DNA of 64,000 nt from Dastarcus helophoroides (taxonomy: Eukaryota; Arthropoda; Insecta; Coleoptera; Bothrideridae), in NCBI GenBank assembly GCA_028583605.1, contig CM053327.1, positions 26,275,629-26,339,628 on the forward strand, given 5' to 3'. The notes under the pieces were generated by a model, which saw only the letters and a program-made list of their open reading frames with translations, searched no databases and was not told the origin of the DNA. Below are positions 54,201 to 62,110 of the stretch, piece by piece (within the stretch, counting starts at the first letter, position 1; each line of letters begins with the position of its first letter). The position numbers and the translations under genes are program-made.

Positions 54201-54861
54201 GTCAAGGTCGATACGTCGAGACAAAGTTAATCCTCATTTTAGCAGTATTATAGCCCAAGAACAATTATCACTGGTGATATTCAATAATATGAGATCTGGC
54301 TGAAGCGCTAGAAAGTATACAATATACCCTAAATATAAGGTACCCAAATTAAATGTATTGCAGTAATTGTAATCGAAATAAAATCTGTACAAATTTCCTA
54401 AACAAACAAATTTCCTAAACAACATACTACAAAATAGTGACTTTTTGCAGACAATTTTATCTTTAAATCTTAAACAAGATGATTTCTAGCTAACAAAATT
54501 TTCTGCCACTGTAAGCGATAATATGAGAAACGAAATACGATGAGGAAGTTTTTTTTGTTGAAATTTTGAGTTTGAAGACGACCCTTCTGCTATGTGCTGG
54601 AAGTTTCGAATTCAAAGTAAAAGCTTCAAATGTCGAAAATTTAACTGTAAGCTATGAACGACGTCGCAGGGTGTGCACTTTTGGTTTCACCAAAAATTTT
54701 AGTTTGTTTGAACCTACAATTTGTACTTACCTGGCCTGTTATAGTAAACAGTATCATAAGTATTAACTTTAGGGGCCACTTGGCTTTGTATGCCCGATGT
54801 GACCATAATCGGTGAGCACCTGCGGTGATACCAAATCCTGACATATACACTGTACAAAAGG
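41900..54861 (-). CDS. Gene B: SCD-like acyl-CoA desaturase, catalytic residues intact, 5' end outside window
   Basis: The visible coding exons join as complement of 41900-42218, 43407-43798 and 54731-54861. Junctions are GT/AG and phases agree. All visible metal-binding motifs are present: HRLWSH, HRVHH, NSVAH and HNYHH, with the HVFPWDYRAGELG region after the last. The family inserts a double bond (usually at carbon 9 or 11) into acyl-CoA in the ER membrane, with cytochrome b5 as electron donor. Substrate and position cannot be told from sequence alone. The N-terminal exon, expected upstream of 54861, was not found up to 64000; it may lie beyond the window or be too short to see. The protein is otherwise normal and is the tandem neighbour of gene A. 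Confidence 0.9.
42444..43178 (+). mobile_element. Solo LTR (gypsy-type) interrupted by a Penelope-like fragment
   Basis: The sequence resembles the LTRs at 44385 and 46521: GGCAGATAAGCGCTCCAGA, a TATAAATA-like promoter region, repeated AGTCAGT/AGTTAGT runs, GGAAATAAAGTG, and the end AACCGATAACACGCAACA. ATAC at 42440-42443 and 43179-43182 is a 4-bp target duplication. The Penelope-like fragment occupies about 42808-43143. No internal region remains, so this is a recombined solo LTR. Confidence 0.8.
42808..43143 (+). mobile_element. Penelope-like element 3' fragment, second copy
   Basis: Collinear with the 3' UTR of the element at 35904-36803: two GTGGACATACTGAGTTACMG phrases, TTCCTTGTATTTTATTTTTC, AGTAGTTCTTTGACACG, and TATATCCTGTACTGACT. 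CGAAG at 42803-42807 and 43144-43148 may be its short target duplication. The GIY-YIG domain is absent. Confidence 0.82.
43407..43798 (-). CDS. Gene B middle exon (second histidine box HRVHH and NSVAH)
   Basis: The acceptor is CTGTTTCAG and the donor is GTGAGT. The 392 bases encode 130 residues and two bases of a Lys codon. VWALDHRVHHKYGETDSDPH, GFFFSHVGWLVV, the DMSDLEADPFVVWQ segment, two membrane spans and FFVNSVAHMWGQKPFD follow in family order. Gene A splits this region with an extra phase-2 intron after its MFQDK. Confidence 0.94.
43851..43978. mobile_element. Small palindromic element, copy 9 (deleted)
   Basis: GGTGAAACGGAGTGGTCCTT on the left, then TCTGAAACCAAGAAAG and the inverse TTTCTTAGTTTCAAGGGACA. 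The right terminus has decayed. Confidence 0.75.
44385..44717 (+). repeat. 5' LTR of gypsy element
   Basis: 333 bp, starting TGTAACGAAATC and ending GATAATGCGCAACA. It matches the 3' LTR along its full length with scattered substitutions and small indels, so the insertion is not very recent. Confidence 0.9.
44719..44736 (+). other. Candidate primer-binding site
   Basis: CTGGTGTCAGAATTGGA begins one base past the 5' LTR, where the tRNA primer of LTR elements anneals. The TGGTGTCAGAA form is known in gypsy elements; I did not assign the tRNA. Confidence 0.5.
44907..46232 (+). pseudogene. Gag of gypsy element, broken
   Basis: The start ATGGAACAACAATTGC opens a strongly charged E/K/R/Q coiled-coil region with one TGA near 45030 and a stop near 45325. 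The capsid-like part begins KPSTYDGHSSFQVYRIQFEA and continues through LEALELRFGNHHLPQVAQSQL-like sequence and FIEGIRDPEVQGVMRLSNFR. A frameshift occurs near 45590-45630. Near 46030-46130 a short MKEMN(D/A)N repeat with one stop precedes a CCHC knuckle CYSCGKPGHFKKDC (about 46183-46224). Gag packages the element RNA in living relatives. Confidence 0.82.
46233..46495 (+). pseudogene. Integrase C-terminus joined directly behind gag
   Basis: Without a gap after the gag knuckle, the frame continues KTRYDVNANHSGFSEGELVW, then LYNPQRRKGVSPKFTPSWGG and PYKVLKRINDLVYRIQRSPG. After a frameshift it ends KVVHLNRLCKYNG. This is the extreme end of gypsy integrase (the GPY/F-type module). The join shows a single large deletion of pol. 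Confidence 0.85.
46521..46863 (+). repeat. 3' LTR of gypsy element
   Basis: 343 bp from TGTAACGAAATG to CGCAACA, directly preceded by the purine tract AAGGGGGAGG (46508-46517). Confidence 0.9.
46920..48150. repeat. Degenerate A/T-rich block with a hairpin-bearing insert
   Basis: Typical degenerate sequence, interrupted at about 47410-47650 by ordinary sequence. That insert contains AACCCATAGATCT and AGATCTATGGTTAAACC facing each other about 10 bp apart. No gene. Confidence 0.5.
48150..49046. other. Intron sequence without recognised element
   Basis: Ordinary AT-rich sequence in gene B's long intron. The short open frame at 48400-48582 has no family resemblance and is not called. Confidence 0.5.
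49049..50306 (+). mobile_element. Mariner element 2, complete length (1258 bp)
   Basis: TA flanks at 49047-49048 and 50307-50308. The 32-bp terminal inverted repeats differ at only three positions: CAAGGGTAAATCAAATATGA on the left and CGAGAGTAAATCAAATATGA as the complement of the right, continuing ACCGRAATTTCT in both. It is a different mariner subfamily from 38739-39994, in gene B's long intron and antisense to the gene. Confidence 0.93.
49203..50239 (+). pseudogene. Mariner transposase 2, frameshifted
   Basis: The start MSEQEVHSHVAQRITITFLA is followed by a frameshift near 49305, a KKTQMYKWHKRFLEGRTQVE segment, another shift into NADKIIAVQRLLNGDRR-stop, and LLTEEQKQQRLEICQRHLKR. The first catalytic site, CDET, lies before VHHYAPESKHG, with stops between blocks. 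From 49916 an open frame carries VILLHDNARLHSA, YSPDLSPCDYHMFGPLKEAL and the C-terminal KCITKSGDYVEK. All three catalytic Asp residues of the mariner D,D34D triad can be seen, but at least four frameshifts or stops prevent expression. Confidence 0.9.
50310..51640. other. Intron sequence without recognised element
   Basis: Ordinary AT-rich sequence in gene B's long intron. No coding region, RNA gene or shared repeat was seen. Confidence 0.5.
51807..51969. repeat. 163-bp hairpin with ~72-bp arms
   Basis: The arms 51807-51877 and 51897-51969 are inverted copies with only a few differences, separated by about 19 bases. Arm phrases include AATTGTGGAACAAATTC and GAATTTGTTCCACAATT. The sequence is not shared with the other small palindromic family. 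Confidence 0.85.
52683..52849. mobile_element. Small palindromic element, copy 10
   Basis: The left terminus GGTGGAACGGACTGGTCCTT is followed by the right-arm phrase AACGCGTTAGAGCAACCTTT and TTTCAGGGGACAACATTTG. The left arm's middle is deleted. Confidence 0.8.
53345..53537. mobile_element. Small palindromic element, copy 11
   Basis: CAACGGACTGGTCCTTGG, CACAACAAAGCTTGC, CTGAAGATGATAGCTTGGC and AACGCGTTAGAGCAACCTTT in order. The right terminus is missing. Confidence 0.8.
53985..54370. repeat. Two-unit tandem repeat, ~213-bp step
   Basis: CAAGGTCGATACGTCGA recurs at 53990 and 54203. It is followed in each unit by TTTAGCAGTATTATAGC, AAGAACAATTATCACTG, CTGAAGCGCTAGAAA and ACAATATACCCT. The repeat lies in gene B's long intron, about 360 bp from the exon at 54731. 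Confidence 0.8.
54731..54861 (-). CDS. Gene B upstream exon (first histidine box HRLWSH)
   Basis: The acceptor is TTGTTTCAG and the donor is GTAAGT. The 131 bases encode FCTVYMSGFGITAGAHRLWS, HRAYKAKWPLKLILMILFTI and TGQ, ending on a whole codon. The same length and phases as gene A exon 2. The preceding exon, which must end in phase 1, was not found in the window. Confidence 0.93.
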
Positions 54862-55084
54862 CTGAAACAATGAAAAACTGAAATTAGATTAACATAACTA
54901 AAACGTAGTCATCATGGGCGAAGTTTGGTCATCGAATTTGGGGGACTAAAGCCCTCATATAGACAGATTTATATTTTTTTCGTTTTTTAAGTGTCAAGGT
55001 AAAGAAAGTGTATTTTTTCCCTGACAATAAGTCCATAAATACTAAAACTATAAGTTGCCGAATCCATCACTGAAACTATATTGA

Positions 55085-56284
55085 TTGGTATGATATGCTC
55101 AATTCCCCATTGCCAAAAAAAGTCTGCCTCCTGTAAAACGTGGTTCAGCAAAAAATGTGCTCACGCTGTCTCCTGCAAAAATCGCGCATATCGTCGTTAG
55201 AAAAATAATCCCTCAGTCGAGACTCGCACCACACCACCTTTGTAAATGCACAAAATTTTTGTCAACAGGTAATTGACAAAGCAAAAAGTGATGTCGATCG
55301 TAAAATGCGCCAGAGGCTTATCAACCGTCCGAACGGTTCCAAATTCTTTTGGGGATTTGCAAACTCGATTGGAAAGAATTTTACATCGTCAAATTTTCCA
55401 CCTTTACTCGATGACAACAACAATATTGCGACTACTTCCAAGGAAAAGGCTGACCTGCCAGCCTTAATATTTTGCTGAAAATTCCAACCTTGATTCTCGA
55501 AACGCAGAACCTCCTATTCTTCCTAAGGTTGGCACTTCGATGCCTGAAGTTGTTTTCAGACAACGCACAGCCAGGAAGATTCTCCTTGAGCTCGATACGT
55601 CAAAAACTTTTGGCCTTGATGGTACCCCTGCTATTGTTCTTAAGAAGTGCGCTCCAGAGTTGACTCCTGTCCTAAGCAAATTGTTCACAATCTTTTATCA
55701 CAAAAGTGTATTCCCCAACATCTGGAAATCTGCTTGGATGCAGCATGTCCCCAAAAAGAAAAAAAGGAATCTGGCTAACAACTATCGTCCTATATCTTTG
55801 TTGCCAGTTATATCCAAAGTAATGGAAAAGGTCATCAACATCGAGATTCTTTTAGAGAACAACGCTCAACTGGCGATCTACTGACATATGTTACTCATAT
55901 CTGTAACTCAGCTATGGAAAAACATGGTGAAGCTAGGATTATGGCTTTGGATACTCAAAGGCCTTCGACAGAATCTGGCACCGATCTCTTCTCGCCAAAT
56001 TAACCTCTTATTATCTGCTTCCTGGACTCTGGCATTTGACATCCAGTTATCTCGCTGACAGATCTCTTTAGATCGCCGTCGATGGCATCTCATCCGAGCC
56101 ATTTGCGATTAATGCAGGGGTGCCTCAGGGGTCTGTCCTGTCTCCTACTAGGTTCCTATTACACATAAACGATCTCTTAGCTTTAACTTCTAATCCGATA
56201 TACAGTTACGCAGATGATAGTAGCCTGGTGTCATATTTTTTCTCCGACAAACCATTATCCGTCGCTACTTCAGATCGACTAAGG
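55085..56284 (+). pseudogene. Non-LTR reverse transcriptase, copy 2, truncated both sides
   Basis: The same family as 731-3917, in plus orientation. It begins at a decayed CSIPHCQKKSAS-like segment and continues with DKAKSDVDRKMRQRLINRPN, FAENSNLDSRNAEPPILPK in a shifted frame, MPEVVFRQRTARKILLELDT, NNYRPISLLPVISKVMEKVI and VPQGSVLSPTRFLLHINDLL. It ends with IYSYADDSSLVSYFFSDKPL, where the YADD box is intact, unlike copy 1. It then stops at 56284, where a hAT-like terminus begins. Frameshifts near 55480, 55850 and 55960 make it inactive. Confidence 0.85.
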
Positions 56285-56330
56285 CAGGGGTCGGCAAACT
56301 TTTAAGCCAAAAGAGCCAACTGCACTAAGA
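56285..56330 (+). mobile_element. hAT-type terminus CAGGGGTCGGCAAACTTTTA
   Basis: CAGGGGTCGGCAAACTTT followed by AAAGAGCCAACTG is the classical outer end of many hAT elements. It cuts the reverse transcriptase of copy 2 in mid-frame and opens onto the degenerate block at 56330-59460. I did not find the matching right end in the window. Confidence 0.6.
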
Positions 56331-59300
56331 TAATTGGTTTCGTGAATTTCAAAGATCCACAAATTTTTACTTCTAATTTTACATTTTATTTCAAAATTAA
56401 ATCAGATAAATCCGGCGAAATATGGGACAGGGAGACACCTCTAACTCATGTAGTCAAACGAAAACATATACAGCCCAAAAGACCTTCTATTTCTCAAAAT
56501 TTAGAGCTTTATTTAAAAATTTACTTTTTTCTTGTAAATCCGATTTTTTTGACTCTTCTCTATATTCGTCTTTTTTTTAACTATGTATTTTGTTCTTAAA
56601 ATTAGATTTTTTTCCCTAAATTTTCCTTATTTTCAAAACTCGACAATTGTGAAAATGTTTACTTTTTTCTCATTCAACTTACTGGAAGATTCGACTTATA
56701 TCTCAAAAATTCATCTTTTGTTGATTTTTTAATAAAAAAAGTGAAAATTTGAAGTAATAATTTGGAGATGTTAAATAAAATAGTTTTTGAAGATTTCGAC
56801 CTTCTTCTCAAATTTAGATCTATTCTTAAATTAAATCTATTCTTAAATTTAGATCTATTCTTAAATTTGACTTTTCTCCACAATTACATTTTTTTGACTT
56901 TGTTCTAAATTGCAACTTTTCTCTCAACATTTTTATTCTTGTTAAATTACGTTCCTTTTCCAAATTTCATCATTTCCCCCAAATATTGACTTTTATTGAA
57001 CTTTAAACTTTTATTTATTTTCTGGAAATTTCGACCCATTTCGCAAAATTAGGTGTTTCCGAAATTCCAACTTCTAACTGAAAATTCGACATTTTACTAT
57101 GTTTCTGCAAGCTGCGATTTTATCGACGAAATTCATCCATTTTCACAATGTTTGACTTTCTAAAAATGTGATTTTAATCCTAAAATTTGACTTTCTTTGG
57201 GAAATTTGGACCTATTTTTTAAGTTCTCGAAACTGGAAGTTTTATCGACATTCCTTTTTATTTAGAAATTATTTTACCAATTTTCTCAAAACTCGAATTT
57301 TACTGAAAATTTGAAGTTTTCTTTTTATTCGTCTTGTTCTCGAAATTTCAAATTTTTCTCAAAATTTAATTTTCTCTGAAAAATTGCAAATTATTTATTT
57401 TCTTCTTCTCTGAAAAAGTTCGACTTTTTAAAGGTCGACAATTTTTTCGAAGCTTTCAGATTTTTACAATTTCTCTTTTCGAGATTTTACAATTTTTCAC
57501 AAAATTCTAATATGTCTAAAAATTTTAGGTTTTCAATTTGTTCTGGGTTTCAATCTATTGTCAAAATTCAACGTTTTTTTCTAAAATTTTGCTTTTTTAA
57601 GAATTTTTGACAAACTTATATTTTTCGAAATCTCTTTTTTTCAAAATTCGTATTTTTCCGGTAATATCAACTTTTATTTCGAACTAAATTCATCTATTTT
57701 CAAATTTCAACATTTGATTTTTTTCTTAAAATTTGACTTTCTTCGACCTTTTTTTAAAGTTTAACTCTTCTCGAAATTGGAAGTTTTATCAACATTCTCT
57801 TTCCTTTCAAAATTATTTTATCAATTTTCTCAAAATTCGATTTAGCTGAAAATTTTTAGTTTTTTTTAAATTCGTGTTGTTTTCGAAATTTCAAATTTAT
57901 TTTTAAAATTTAATTTTCTCTGGAAAATTGCAAATTTTTATCGAAATTTGGAACTTTTCTTAAAATGTTGATTGACCTTTACCTTGAAAATTTTCCTAAA
58001 ATTTGCCTTTTTTCTACTTCTCTAAAAAACTTCGATTTTTTTAAAGACAGACACTTTTTTAAGCTTCCAGTTTATTTTTACAATTTCTTTTTTATCTAAA
58101 AATTTCAGGTTTTTAAATTTGTTTTGGATTTCAATATATTTTCGAAATTCGACGTTTTTTTCTAAAGTTTTGTCCTCATTTGAGAACTTTGGACAAATTC
58201 ATTTTTTTAATCTCTTCATTTTTCCCAATTTTTATTCGAAATCTCTTTCTTCTTCACAAAATTTGGCTTTTCCGAGAAATATTGACCTTTTTCAAGTTAA
58301 AACACCTTTCTCGACATTTTCTTGGACTTTTTTTTAAAATCGTCTTGTTTTTAAAATTTTAAATTGATTATTAAAATTTAACTTTCTCTGGAAATTTGTA
58401 AATTTTTTGTCGAAATTTAAAGCTTTTCGTAATATTTTGACTTTTTCGGTGAAATTTTTCCTAAAAATTGACTTTTTTTTTCTTCTCTGAAAACTTCGAC
58501 TTTTTTAAATTTCAACAATTTTTTCTAAGCTTCCAGTTTCGAATTTTGTAATTTTTCAAAAAATTTAAATTTCTACAAAGTTCAGATTTTAAGTTTGTTT
58601 TGGGTTTTTGGGTATTGTCGAAATTCGACGTTTTTTTCTAAAATTTTGCCTTTTTTTAGAACTTTCGATAAATTCATTTTTTTCGAAATTTCTCCCTTTT
58701 TCCAAATTAGACAAATTCATTTTTTTATCTCTTCATTTTTCCCAATTTTTTTTTCGAAATCTCTTCTTTTTTTTCAAAACTCGACTTTTTCTGGGAAATT
58801 TTGACATTTTTTTAAAGTTGAACACTTCTCGAAATTTTCTTGGAATTTTCTATCGAAAGTATTTTACGAATTTTCTCAAACAAAATTCGAATTTATCTGA
58901 AAATTTTGAGTTTTTTTAATTCGTCTTGTTCTCGAAATTCAAATTTATTCTGAAAATTTAGCTTTCTCGGGAAAATTGCAATTTTTTATCGAAATTTCGA
59001 GCTGTTCTAAACTTTTTTCATGAATTTCTTCCTAAAATTAGACTTTTTTCCTCTTCACTGAAAAACTTAAGACTTTTTTTAGAGAACGACAACTTTTTCT
59101 AAGCTTCCAGTTTATTTTTTAGAATTTCTCTTTTTGAAATTTTACTATATTTCAAAAAATTTAAAATTTTCTAAAAAGTTCAGGTTTTTGAATTGTCCTG
59201 GGTCTATTGTCGAAATTCTACGTTTTTTTTTATAAAATTTTACCTTTTATTGAGAACTTTTGATAAATTCATATTTTTAGAAATCTCTTCCTTTTTTTAA

Positions 59301-59460
59301 TTTTTTTAAAATCTCTTTCTTTTTTTTCAATTTTTTCTAAATTTCTTTTTCTCAAAATTCTGTTTTTTTCTGGAAATTTCAGCTTTTATTTCGAACTTTG
59401 ATATTTGCTGTTTCTATAAATTTAGATTTATTTTCTCACAAAAAGTAATTCACTTTCTTT
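56330..59460. repeat. Degenerate T-rich block with four tandem higher-order units
   Basis: From about 57410 a long unit recurs, starting at about 57408, 58012, 58483 and 59056. Each unit has, in order, CTCTGAAAAACTTCGAC-like, AAGCTTCCAGTTT-like, a GTTTTGGGTTT-like phrase, TTGTCGAAATTCGACGTTTT-like, and TCTCTTCATTTTTCCCAATT-like phrases. The units are diverged, with steps of about 604, 471 and 573 bp. This is decayed tandem repetition rather than coding sequence. Confidence 0.7.
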
Positions 59461-59614
59461 TCACGAAATCTCAAGGTTGTAGAAAATTACAAATAAAAAA
59501 GTAAAAATCATGAGAAAAATATTTTTTATATGCGCATGCGCGTTCGGATGCGATCGATCATGCACGAAGTGAATATTTTTAGTGTATAAGGGTTAATTTT
59601 AGGATTAGATGTTA

Positions 59615-59762
59615 GTATCTCTCTGAAGATGATAGCTTGGTCTGTCGAAACGTTGCGTTAGAGCAACCTTCATTGTGTTTTTTAATCTTTCTTGGTTTCA
59701 GAAAACAAAATTTGTATTTCAATTCTTGAAGATAACCAAGGACCAATACGTTTCACCAAAAT
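59615..59762. mobile_element. Small palindromic element, copy 12 (right half)
   Basis: CTCTCTGAAGATGATAGCTT, GTCGAAACGTTGCG, GTTAGAGCAACCTTC, TTTCTTGGTTTCAG and the right terminus ACCAAGGACCAATACGTTTC. The left arm is missing. Confidence 0.8.
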
Positions 59763-59894
59763 TATGGTTTTTCGAAATGTTTAATTTTTTCTCAAAATTC
59801 AGAATTTTTTAATCTGAAAGTTTCGGCTGTTTTCTTCAATTTCGAATTTAAACTAGAAATTTTTTTTTGAAATTTCACATTAAAAATCAATATT

Positions 59895-60184
59895 ATATTT
59901 TGCTGCTGCGCAGGTAAAAGGGGTTAAGTCAAACTTTCTTGAAACTTGAAAATGAGTTCAAGTCGTTTTCGAATATAATTTTGAAATTACCATCGTTGTG
60001 TAAAAGAAGCTAAGCCATTTGGGGTATAACTAACTATCTGTCTAATTAAGCTCGTTGTGTTAAGTCAAAAATCTAAGTCTGAGGTCATGTGCAAACTGAA
60101 TTAGATAACATTGGAGAAAACAACATTTCTCAATTTTATCTATTTTTGACACAACCCCTTTTACCCGCGCAGCAGCGATATAAC
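59895..60184. mobile_element. Small inverted-repeat element (~290 bp)
   Basis: GCTGCTGCGCAGGTAAAAGG at 59902 and its inverse (complement reads GCTGCTGCGCGGGTAAAAGG) ending at 60178 extend outwards to TATAT and inwards to GGTTRWGTCAAA. The inverted repeats are about 35 bp. The interior has no coding region. Confidence 0.75.
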
Positions 60185-60943
60185 CTTAAGTTTTTTCTCG
60201 AAATTGGCACTTTTCTTGCGTGTCTAAATCTAAGCCAGAAATTTTAAATTGAAAAATCTTTTTAATGTAAATTCTGTTTTGTTTTTTTGGAAATTTCGAA
60301 CCTGTTTCTAGAGTTTTGCTAAAAAAAAAATCCAGTCCAGTTTTATTCAATTTTTTCAGTTAAAGTGATGAGTGATTGTACATCATTTGACAAAAAATTT
60401 CTGACGTGTTGCAAGTAGCTTTATAAAGCAAACTGTTTTATTTTCCCAATTTATGTTTTATTTGAAAATTAGCCAATCATAATTCACGATAATTATATGT
60501 GGCACACCTTAAATAAGCACCATTGAACTGCACGTTTATAAATCGATAAAATGGATTGCAGATTAACGACTCTGATAAAGAATTCAAATCGAACAACACC
60601 CTATAAATGTTATTTTTGAAGGTCGTAATTTAATTTTCACATTTCCGCTGATAAGTCTGTATTTCCACGGTTAAGGAAATTTTATTATCGGGGAATGCTT
60701 GAATGAAGCAGTTAAAAAACCATTACTTTTGGATAGAAACTACCAAATTTTACTGACATGACGTAACCTTTTTATTTTCGAATAGAATTTCTTTAGGAGC
60801 CTTGAACGACTTTTGATGGAGGGAAAAAATGATTTCGCGACAAGATCACACAATCACGCTAATTTTCGCGCCCTAACGTTAACAGTATTGTGCAATTATG
60901 AGTAAGGCGCGTAAAATAATTAAAAAACGTGTGGTCAGCAGCG

Positions 60944-61014
60944 AGATTTGAACCTGCGACCTACCTCGCACGAAGCAATCGTCCTATTCATTGCGACATA
61001 TGCTCTTATATAAT
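60944..61014 (-). ncRNA. tRNA-like sequence (Arg-like), probably a pseudogene or SINE remnant
   Basis: The minus strand has a clear B box GCAGGTTCAAATC, a loose A box (GTCGCAATGAATAGGA), and CTTCGTG in the anticodon-loop position, which would read TCG (Arg). The anticodon and acceptor stems pair poorly. I therefore regard it as a degenerate tRNA-derived sequence rather than a working tRNA gene. Confidence 0.4.
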
Positions 61015-61019
61015 TAAAA

Positions 61020-62110
61020 GTTTAGCTTGCTTGATAATCTATCCTTACGCCTACATTATGTAAGTTAAATAGACAATTTGGAAAGTGTAATGTTATGCAT
61101 TGTTTAAACTATATTTTAATTGTATTATATGGCGTACTAGATTAAAACAGAATTCTGGTTCCAAGAATATCACGCAATCAATAGACAAAGGCATAATAAA
61201 CAAAGACTAGACTGTATAAAAATATAAAAAAATATACAAACTAGAAATAATAATTTTAAGTTACAAATTTTAAAATTTTTATTTTTGATATCAATTTGAA
61301 AAGTAAAAAAAACACTCATATTATACTTTTAAGTTTTCACTTCTGATAGCATCTCCATAACTGCCCAATTTGTTTAATTTAATAACTGGGGTTTGGAGGT
61401 ACTCTTTCGCATTTGAAAGTATGTTACATGCGCAAACAAATAAGTTAAGAAACCACTAAGCAAGGCGCTAGTTCATGGTTCAGACCCGAGTAACGTCACT
61501 GTTTCTTGTTTGCCTAATCGCGTTGTGTTTAATTATTTTTATTAACTGCATATGTTGTAAATTTAATAATAACTAACAATTTATATAATTTGTTTGCGGG
61601 TTTATTTTACTCGTGTATCACGTACAGACCGATTTTATCATATGCATTACAGTGTCTTTCAAGTAACATTGTTAAATAATATGACTGCCTGTAGACGTTT
61701 TTTCCACCTTATTAAAGTAAATAATAAGAAACACAAATATTACAATCTGTTTGCGATATGAGATCATGGCGGCAAACACATAAACGTTATGTCATTTTGT
61801 CTAGTATCAACATTGGTTATTCGCTTGTGGGAAATTGACCGGTGTTATCAAACATTTATCATGCGCTAAATTGTATGACCCACCATTAATAATGTAAATA
61901 TCAATATAATTAGTCGACTGATAATATAGTATCATAGACAGAAAAATACATTATAATTAGGCCACGTATTCGACTGGGCGAAATCGTAAAAATAGTAGAA
62001 GTAATAACATTTCTCTAGAAGCAGTAATTGTGAAAGTAATTATTGTGATAAGTTAATTTTTAGTATGTACTGAATAATAAAATAAATTAACGAGTCTAAC
62101 TTTAAGATTA
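61020..62110. other. Sequence without a recognised gene
   Basis: Ordinary AT-rich sequence upstream of the visible gene B exons. No desaturase N-terminal exon or other coding region was seen. Confidence 0.5.

Noticed and set aside
57300..59460. Phe/Lys-rich frames suggesting small secreted or membrane peptides
   Set aside because: They arise from TTTTC-type repeats, shift frame between repeat units, and have no start-context or domain support.
61425..61500. Second tRNA-like sequence (GGTTCAGACCC with GTTAC/GTAAC ends)
   Set aside because: The T stem and anticodon stem do not pair and the A box is not recognisable.
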